Assembly (NCBI GenBank): GCA_029982105.1
Contig: JARRCQ010000078.1
Coordinates: 1-7,320 of the forward strand
Length of the DNA stretch: 7,320 nt
Source: Candidatus Atribacteria bacterium
GTDB lineage: Bacteria > Atribacterota > Atribacteria > Atribacterales > Caldatribacteriaceae
Direction: 5' to 3'
Part shown: piece after piece, positions 1 through 3,890 of the stretch
Position numbering within the stretch: position 1 is the first letter of the stretch
Layout: every line of letters begins with the position of its first letter
Notes under the pieces: generated by a model
The model's input: the letters and a program-made list of their open reading frames with translations, nothing else
Databases searched by the model: none
Told to the model about the DNA's origin: nothing
Made by a program: the position numbers and the translations under genes

Positions 1-587
1 AGAAAAAAAGCTTCTCTTTCTTTTTGGGTAGCTATAGACCACCAACCCAAATCTCCTTGAGGATAAACTGTATCTTCTACTTTAAAGATTTCTTCTTGAA
101 AACGCAAGACTCCATTTTTTACCAATTTCTCCCATTTTTTCTTTTTTCGACCAAACTTCTCCTGAAAAACAAAAAAATTCATCCCCTGAGAAGGAACGCT
201 AAAGCCCTCTTTTTGATCCATATCATGAGAGCCAGAAAAAACTCTACTTCCTGCTGCCTCCCAAAAGGAAGGTAAAAGTACAGGGGTAAACAAAGAAAGC
301 ACCATTCCCCAAGGAATTAAGTATAGTTGAGAAAGAGTTTTAGCCCATAATAGCTTCACTTTCCCCAGGGGCACAACGGGCGCTAATCGTAATATTTCTT
401 TTACTTCTAAACTGGGAGGAGGCTCATCCTCTAAGGCTACTACCCAACCCAAAAGGTAGCGATTTTTGAATTCCACTTCCACTAAACTGCCTACTTCAAT
501 CTTGTTTTCCAGAAAAGAAGGGATGAAATAAGAAAATTCAGAAAATAGAGGAAGAGGTAGAGCTACAGAGGCACAATGAGCATTCAT
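1..587 (-). CDS. priA: PriA, primosomal replication-restart helicase (N-terminal part, cut by window edge)
   Basis: My own translation of the minus strand from the ATG at 587-585 stays open to the window edge, giving the first 195 residues. PriA binds stalled forks and reloads the replicative helicase. The start (A-S-V-A-L-P-L-P-L at residues 6-14, then F-S-Y-F-I-P at 18-23, I-E-V-G-S-L-V-E-V-E-F at about 30-40 and L-G-W-V-V at 45-49) has the layout of the PriA 3'-DNA-binding domain. Residues about 80-105 (LLWAKTLSQLYLIPWGMVL) match its second half. Residues about 135-175 look like the winged-helix part and are very basic (R-K-K-K-K-W). The helicase motifs and zinc site would lie beyond the edge. 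The start ATG shares one base with the coaBC stop (TGATG), so translation is probably coupled. Position 19 is Ser where E. coli has Asp17, a residue known to contact the leading-strand 3' end. Identification rests on the N-terminal domain only. Confidence 0.88.
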   Translation of the reverse strand, partial: MNAHCASVALPLPLFSEFSYFIPSFLENKIEVGSLVEVEFKNRYLLGWVVALEDEPPPSLEVKEILRLAPVVPLGKVKLLWAKTLSQLYLIPWGMVLSLFTPVLLPSFWEAAGSRVFSGSHDMDQKEGFSVPSQGMNFFVFQEKFGRKKKKWEKLVKNGVLRFQEEIFKVEDTVYPQGDLGWWSIATQKEREAFF

Positions 588-1801
588 CACCAAAAGTGAG
601 TCAAAAGATAAAAAACTATTTCTTCCGCTAAATCTCTTTTATCCAACAGGGGTAGCTCCTTTTCTCCCCCTTGGCAGTCTACTATCCAGGCTTTATTGGT
701 AAAGGCTTCAAATCCACTTTCTCCTGGAGAAATGAGGTTTGCTACTATCATATCTGCATTTTTCTTTTGCAATTTTTTACGCGCTTCTTCTTGAGGGTTA
801 TCTGTTTCGGCACAGAAACCTACTACTATCCTTTTCCCCTTATTTTTGGCTAACTCAGACAAAATATCAGGGTTTTTAACCAAAGTAAGAGTGAAATCCT
901 CTTTTCCCTCTTTTTTAATCTTAGAAGGAGAGAATGAAAAAGGGCGAAAATCAGAAACTGCAGCATTCATGAACAAAACATCGCTATTTTCCCACTCTTT
1001 TTCTAAAGCGCTTTTCATCTCCTGAGCAGTCTCCACCTTTTCTATTCCTATCCCGGAAGGAAGGCGAGAAGAAACATTACCTACTACCATTTTTACTTCT
1101 CCCTTACAGGCTCGGGCCAGGGACGCTAAAGCCCCTCCCATAAAACCACTGGATGGGTTAGAAATAAAACGAGCTGGGTCCAACCATTCTCTAGTAGCAC
1201 CAGCACTGATTAAAATTTTTTTTCCCTGAAACTCAGTGTGAGGATAAAGATGATAAAAAATCTCCTCTACTAAGTTTTCCAGGTCTGGTAATCTTCCTTC
1301 TCCTTCTTCTCCGCAAGCCAGACTCCCTGAAGCAGGATAAACTACCCTCATTCCTCGACTCATAATTTTTTTTAAATTATCCTGCACCACCGGGTTATTC
1401 CACATAGTAACATTCATAGCAGGAGCTAAAATAGCTTTATTGGGGTCTACCAAAAGAAGGGTGCTCAAAAGGTCATCGGCAATACCACAAGCCGCTTTAC
1501 CTAAAATGTTAGCAGTAGCTGGGACAACAACTATAGCATCACTTTCTCTTACCAAATTAATATGAAGGATTTCTCCTTCTCCATCAAAAAGGTCAGTATA
1601 AACCTTCTCTCTGGTTACCGCTTCAAAAGAACTTTTACCCACTAAAGCTAAAGCATTTTTAGTTAAACAAGTCTTTATTTGAGCTCCAGCTTTGGTAAGA
1701 TAGCTGGCTAAATTTATAGCTTTAAAAGCTGCTATCCCTCCTGTCACTCCTAAAACAATTTTCTTACCTTTCCAAAATTGAGAAGGATGATAAATAATCA
1801 T
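587..1801 (-). CDS. coaBC: CoaBC, bifunctional phosphopantothenoylcysteine decarboxylase / phosphopantothenate-cysteine ligase
   Basis: 404 residues, the normal length for the bifunctional coenzyme A enzyme. CoaB joins 4'-phosphopantothenate to cysteine using CTP, and the FMN-dependent CoaC domain decarboxylates the product to 4'-phosphopantetheine. CoaC domain: flavin-binding VTGGIAAFK at 19-27, catalytic His80 in HINL, PATAN at 94-98, PAMNVTMW at 127-134 with Asn130, and the flexible flap GSLACGEEGEGR at 159-170 with catalytic Cys163. These sit five residues after E. coli H75, N125 and C158. CoaB domain: ISAGATREWLDPARFISN at 198-215 with Asn215 (E. coli N210), AAVSDFRP at 280-287, the KIKK nucleotide-site lysines at 294-297, and VGFCAETD in the C-terminal part. 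The ATG overlaps the rpoZ stop by four bases (ATGA) and the stop overlaps the priA ATG by one. There is no better internal start. One variation: SSGFMG replaces the usual SSGKMG. Confidence 0.97.
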   Translation of the reverse strand: MIIYHPSQFWKGKKIVLGVTGGIAAFKAINLASYLTKAGAQIKTCLTKNALALVGKSSFEAVTREKVYTDLFDGEGEILHINLVRESDAIVVVPATANILGKAACGIADDLLSTLLLVDPNKAILAPAMNVTMWNNPVVQDNLKKIMSRGMRVVYPASGSLACGEEGEGRLPDLENLVEEIFYHLYPHTEFQGKKILISAGATREWLDPARFISNPSSGFMGGALASLARACKGEVKMVVGNVSSRLPSGIGIEKVETAQEMKSALEKEWENSDVLFMNAAVSDFRPFSFSPSKIKKEGKEDFTLTLVKNPDILSELAKNKGKRIVVGFCAETDNPQEEARKKLQKKNADMIVANLISPGESGFEAFTNKAWIVDCQGGEKELPLLDKRDLAEEIVFYLLTHFW

Positions 1802-1992
1802 TCTTCCACAAAATCGAAACTGATTTTTCCCGCACTCAATTCTTCGAGAGCAACAAACAAAGGACTGTGAGCTTCTTTCAACTCTACCAAAGGCACAGCC
1901 CCCTCATTTAACTGTTTAACTCTCTTAGCTATCACTACAGCAACAATATATATATTGCCTACTTTTTTGACTAAGTCATCAATGGAAAGCAT
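1798..1992 (-). CDS. rpoZ: RNA polymerase omega subunit
   Basis: 64 residues, in the size range of short bacterial omega subunits. Omega wraps the C-terminal part of beta' and helps it fold and assemble into core polymerase. The family pattern is visible: an N-terminal S-I-D-D-L-V segment, then the helix containing VAVVIAKRVKQL at about 17-28 (family form: vtvsakRArql), then P-L-F-V-A-L-E-E-L-S-A-G-K-I at about 44-57, the conserved ALEEi..GkI motif. The usual helix-1 R-Y/K-Y pattern is reduced to N-I-Y-I. The ATG at 1992-1990 has a good Shine-Dalgarno stretch (AGGTG at 2002-1998, five bases before the start) that overlaps the gmk stop codon. The gap to gmk is nine bases, and the stop overlaps coaBC. 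Position between gmk and coaBC is the usual Firmicutes-type location and strengthens the call. Confidence 0.93.
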   Translation of the reverse strand: MLSIDDLVKKVGNIYIVAVVIAKRVKQLNEGAVPLVELKEAHSPLFVALEELSAGKISFDFVEE

Positions 1993-2001
1993 CTTCTCAC
2001 C

Positions 2002-2568
2002 TCACCTTATCCGGCATCGTTCAGCTAAAATTATGGAACGAAGCTTATCCACTGCATCTTCTAACACATCATTGACCACTAAATAATTGTAATCCCTGAT
2101 AGATTGCATCTCAAGATGAGCGTTGGTCATCCGCAACAGAATATTGTTTTCCGGGTCAGAATGTCTTTCTCTAAGCCTCTGCTCTAAGGCTTTAAGAGAA
2201 GGAGGGGCAACAAAAATAAACACCCCACTTGGATAATCGTTTTTCACCTGTCTGGCTCCCTGTACATCGATTTCTAAAATCACATCAAAACCCTCCTTTA
2301 ACCATTCTTCCACCGGACGACGAGGAGTTCCATAATAATTACCATGTACTTTTGCCCACTCAATAAATTCTCCTCGTCCTTTCATCTCTTCGAAAGTTTG
2401 CATATCTACAAAATAATAATCCACACCCTCCTCTTCCTCTTGACGAGGAGGACGAGTAGTACAGGAAATAGAATACTTCAGAGCTGGACACCTCTTCATC
2501 ACTTCTTTTCTAAGAGTACTTTTGCCTACCCCTGATGGCCCAGACAGGACAAAGAGTAACCCACTCAT
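2002..2568 (-). CDS. gmk: Guanylate kinase
   Basis: 188 residues from the ATG at 2568. The enzyme phosphorylates GMP (and dGMP) to GDP with ATP in the cytoplasm, feeding GTP and (p)ppGpp pools. Visible family features: P-loop SGPSGVGKST near the N-terminus, the GMP-binding SISCTTRPPR segment followed by E-G-V-D-Y-Y-F-V, then FIEWAKVHGNYYGTPR, ILEIDVQGARQV, the F-I-F-V-A-P-P-S strand, and the lid arginines in R-L-R-E-R-H-S-D. Length and motif spacing are normal. A GTG in frame directly upstream (2571-2569) would add one residue. I prefer the ATG because the GGAG at 2578-2575 lies six bases from it but only three from the GTG. That GGAG is formed by the last codons of yicC, and the yicC stop (2574-2572) is three bases before the ATG, so the two genes are very likely co-translated. 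Confidence 0.97.
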   Translation of the reverse strand: MSGLLFVLSGPSGVGKSTLRKEVMKRCPALKYSISCTTRPPRQEEEEGVDYYFVDMQTFEEMKGRGEFIEWAKVHGNYYGTPRRPVEEWLKEGFDVILEIDVQGARQVKNDYPSGVFIFVAPPSLKALEQRLRERHSDPENNILLRMTNAHLEMQSIRDYNYLVVNDVLEDAVDKLRSIILAERCRIR

Positions 2569-2571
2569 CAC

Positions 2572-3444
2572 TCACTCCACATTGCGAACTTGCTCCCACA
2601 TTTTCTCTATTATCGTTTTCATTTCCACTACCAAAGACGAAACTTCTACCTGACAAGATTTTGAACCTACAGTGTTAACCTCGCGGTTCATCTCCTGAAG
2701 AATAAACTCTAACTCCCTACCTATCGCTTTATCCTGAGAAAGGAGTTTATTCATACGGTTAATATGAGCTTTCAATCTTACTATCTCTTCATTAATGTCG
2801 CTCTTTTCGACATAGAAAATCACTTCTTGGGCTAGGAGTGCTTCATCAATTTTCGCCTCAGGTAAAAATTCCTTTATTCGCTGAAGCAATTTATCGCGAT
2901 AATAATTATGAACCAAGGGAGCCTTATTTTCTACTTCTCCCGTCAACCTTTCTAATTCTTTTGACCAGAATAGAAGGTCTTCCCTCAGATGTCTCCCCTC
3001 TACTTCTCGATAAAAAATAAGAGATTGAATAGCTTGTTTAAGAAGAGGATAAAAACTTTCCCACTCTTCTTCCCACCGAGAGCTCTCTTCTTTAACTTGC
3101 ACTATCTCTCCCACCTGCAAAAGAGAAAAAAGATCGGGCTGCTGAAGGAGGTGCAGCTCTTGCGCAATCTTTTGAAGAGCTTTCCAGTAGGAACGAGCCA
3201 AAACTACATTAGCTTCTATTGAAAAAGCCTCTTCTTGAGGTTCAAATTCTATTCTGACTTCTACTTTTCCTCGAGAAATATCCTCTTTTACCAGATTTCT
3301 TATTTTGTCTTCCCACATATTCATTTCTCGAGGAACACGACAATTAAGTTCTAAAAAACGGTGGTTTAAAGTTTTAAGATAAATTTTATAAAAACCTAAT
3401 TTTCCTGCTCCTTCTACGTATCCAAATCCAGTCATGCTTCTCAT
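2572..3444 (-). CDS. yicC: YicC/YloC family protein, probable endoribonuclease
   Basis: 290 residues, full length for the YicC/YloC family. The N-terminus shows the family signature SMTGFG at 3-8, then L-N-H-R-F-L-E-L (about 26-33) and the R-G-K-V-E-V strand near residue 60 (normal: SvNhRfLd ... RGkVev). The C-terminal DUF1732 part is well conserved: FILQEMNREVNTVGSKS, then L-V-V-E-M-K and an ending R-N-V-E. Members from E. coli and B. subtilis have been reported to act on RNA (endonucleolytic activity, small-RNA turnover); the function here is inferred from family. Start ATG at 3444-3442 with AAGGGG at 3460-3455, ten bases upstream, slightly long but the only good ribosome site. It is the first gene of the operon, about 42 bases after the predicted transcription start. 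In many Firmicutes remA/ylzA follows this gene. Here gmk follows immediately. Confidence 0.94.
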   Translation of the reverse strand: MRSMTGFGYVEGAGKLGFYKIYLKTLNHRFLELNCRVPREMNMWEDKIRNLVKEDISRGKVEVRIEFEPQEEAFSIEANVVLARSYWKALQKIAQELHLLQQPDLFSLLQVGEIVQVKEESSRWEEEWESFYPLLKQAIQSLIFYREVEGRHLREDLLFWSKELERLTGEVENKAPLVHNYYRDKLLQRIKEFLPEAKIDEALLAQEVIFYVEKSDINEEIVRLKAHINRMNKLLSQDKAIGRELEFILQEMNREVNTVGSKSCQVEVSSLVVEMKTIIEKMWEQVRNVE

Positions 3445-3492
3445 TAAAATTACGCCCCTTATAAAATAAGTTAAGCAAGAAGATATGGCATT

Positions 3493-3521
3493 ATATTATT
3501 TAATAAGTTCAATCCTGTCAA
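3493..3521 (-). promoter_or_regulatory. Sigma70-type promoter of the yicC-gmk-rpoZ-coaBC-priA operon
   Basis: Reading the minus strand, a perfect -35 box TTGACA lies at 3521-3516, followed by a 17-base spacer and TAATAT at 3498-3493 as the -10 box (4 of 6 matches to TATAAT). The surrounding sequence is A/T-rich. Transcription would start near 3486, leaving a leader of about 42 bases that contains the yicC ribosome site. A closer -10 match, TATAAT at 3495-3490, is at a 20-base spacing and so less likely with this -35. The promoter sits just downstream of the last palindrome of the repeat array (3529-3552), which ends eight bases before the -35 box. Position and consensus are seen; activity is inferred. 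Confidence 0.72.
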
Positions 3522-3528
3522 ATATAAC

Positions 3529-3558
3529 TATTAGGGGGTAAACCCCCTAATAACCCCC
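3529..3558. repeat. G5/C5 palindrome, copy A of repeat array
   Basis: Perfect inverted repeat with arms TATTAGGGGG (3529-3538) and CCCCCTAATA (3543-3552) around the loop TAAA, followed on the plus strand by AA and an extra CCCCC at 3554-3558. This is the copy nearest yicC, immediately upstream of the operon promoter. The extra C5 run could compete with the first one for pairing to the G5 run, giving two alternative hairpins. Its flanking linker on the right (about 3559-3611) is A-rich with very few T bases. Confidence 0.85.
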
Positions 3559-3604
3559 AAAAGATAAAGAACTAAAACAAATACAAAGAAAACACACAAA
3601 GAGC

Positions 3605-3635
3605 AAAAATCACTGGTGGGAAAGACGCCACCAGT
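3605..3635 (-). terminator. Terminator-like hairpin H3 (third ACTG...CAGT hairpin)
   Basis: The plus strand has ACTGGTGG at 3612-3619 and CCACCAGT at 3628-3635, a perfect 8-bp inverted repeat with an eight-base loop. On the minus strand the hairpin is followed after two bases by TTTTT (3609-3605). This has the form of an intrinsic terminator and lies 256 bases after the rpoC stop, so it may act as a back-up to the first one. It shares its ACTG/CAGT outer bases and its position before a G-run palindrome with the other two hairpins of the array, so it may instead be mainly a repeat component. Confidence 0.55.
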
Positions 3636-3636
3636 A

Positions 3637-3666
3637 TAGGGGGGAAAACACCCCCCTAATAACCCC
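3637..3666. repeat. G6/C6 palindrome, copy B of repeat array
   Basis: Arms TAGGGGGG (3637-3644) and CCCCCCTA (3651-3658) around the loop AAAACA, then ATAA and CCCC at 3663-3666. It abuts hairpin H3 on its left side (3612-3635). It is separated from copy C by only four bases (GACT, 3667-3670), so B and C form a doublet without the long A-rich linker found after the other copies. This suggests loss of one linker or an extra duplication of the palindrome alone. Confidence 0.82.
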
Positions 3667-3670
3667 GACT

Positions 3671-3697
3671 ATAGGGGGTAAACCCCCTATCACCCCC
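3671..3697. repeat. G5/C5 palindrome, copy C of repeat array
   Basis: Arms ATAGGGGG (3671-3678) and CCCCCTAT (3683-3690) around TAAA, then CA and CCCCC at 3693-3697. The following linker (about 3698-3739) aligns closely with the linker after copy D: both carry CAAAGG followed shortly by AAAGACAAAAACTTAA. The shared non-palindromic sequence shows that C and D are copies of one module about 98 bp apart, not just two similar G/C runs. Confidence 0.85.
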
Positions 3698-3739
3698 AAA
3701 AACAAAGGGAGAAAGACAAAAACTTAAGAACAAAGACTA

Positions 3740-3768
3740 ACTGAAGAAGTAAAAGCATCTTCCTCAGT
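3740..3768. repeat. Hairpin H2 of the repeat array
   Basis: ACTGAAGAAG at 3740-3749 faces CTTCCTCAGT at 3759-3768, an inverted repeat of ten positions with one mismatch. The right arm CTTCCTCAGT is identical to that of the rpoC terminator hairpin (H1), and the left arm differs by one base. No clean T-run follows on the minus strand (TTAGTCTTTG), so terminator function is doubtful. It is best read as a degraded copy of H1 duplicated with the module. Confidence 0.7.
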
Positions 3769-3795
3769 ATAGGGGGGAAACCCCCTATAACCCCC
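3768..3795. repeat. G6/C5 palindrome, copy D of repeat array
   Basis: Arms TATAGGGGG (3768-3776) and CCCCCTATA (3781-3789) around GAAA, then A and CCCCC at 3791-3795. This is the copy nearest rpoC. The following linker (about 3796-3850) is strongly A-rich on the plus strand and leads into the rpoC terminator hairpin. Copy D plus linker plus H1 is the most complete module of the array. Confidence 0.85.
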
Positions 3796-3846
3796 AAAGG
3801 CAAAGGAAAAAGACAAAAACTTAAAAACTGAAAAACATAAAACTAC

Positions 3847-3882
3847 AAAAACTACTGAGGAAGGCAAAGCCTTCCTCAGTAG
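3847..3882 (-). terminator. Intrinsic terminator of rpoC (hairpin H1)
   Basis: A perfect 14-bp inverted repeat, CTACTGAGGAAGGC at 3852-3865 and GCCTTCCTCAGTAG at 3869-3882, with a three-base loop AAA. On the minus strand the stem is followed directly by TTTTT (3851-3847) and further T-rich sequence. It begins nine bases after the rpoC stop codon (3893-3891), the classic arrangement of a Rho-independent terminator. It is the strongest hairpin in the window and should separate rpoC transcription from the yicC operon. Confidence 0.9.
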
Positions 3883-3890
3883 GGAAAGCT

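Larger units (their letters stand above)
3445..3890. other. Structured rpoC-yicC intergenic region
   Basis: A 446-base stretch without a credible gene on either strand. From the rpoC side it holds hairpin H1 (terminator), an A-rich linker, palindrome D, hairpin H2, a linker, palindromes C and B, hairpin H3, a linker, palindrome A, the operon promoter and the yicC leader. The linkers are nearly free of T on the plus strand, so a minus-strand transcript through here would be U-rich between G/C-rich hairpins. Start codons in the region lead only to very short frames. No tRNA or known riboswitch shape is recognised. Confidence 0.85.

Noticed and set aside
24..275. Plus-strand open frame of 83 codons
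   Set aside because: It lies opposite the priA N-terminal domain, which has clear family similarity; the plus-strand peptide is low-complexity and unlike any family I recognise.
3445..3492. Riboswitch or leader peptide ahead of yicC
   Set aside because: The predicted leader is only about 42 bases, with no open frame of meaningful length and no stable structure seen.
3490..3495. TATAAT as the -10 box of the operon promoter
   Set aside because: It is 20 bases from the perfect TTGACA; TAATAT at 3498-3493 gives the optimal 17-base spacing. Only 5'-end mapping would decide.
3529..3882. CRISPR array
   Set aside because: Repeat spacing is irregular (about 35 to 108 bp), the copies are degenerate, the spacers are themselves similar and A-rich, and there are no cas genes nearby.
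3529..3882. Insertion sequence or transposon remnant
   Set aside because: No transposase fragment, no pair of terminal inverted repeats bounding the whole region and no visible target-site duplication; a non-autonomous repeat remains possible but is not shown.
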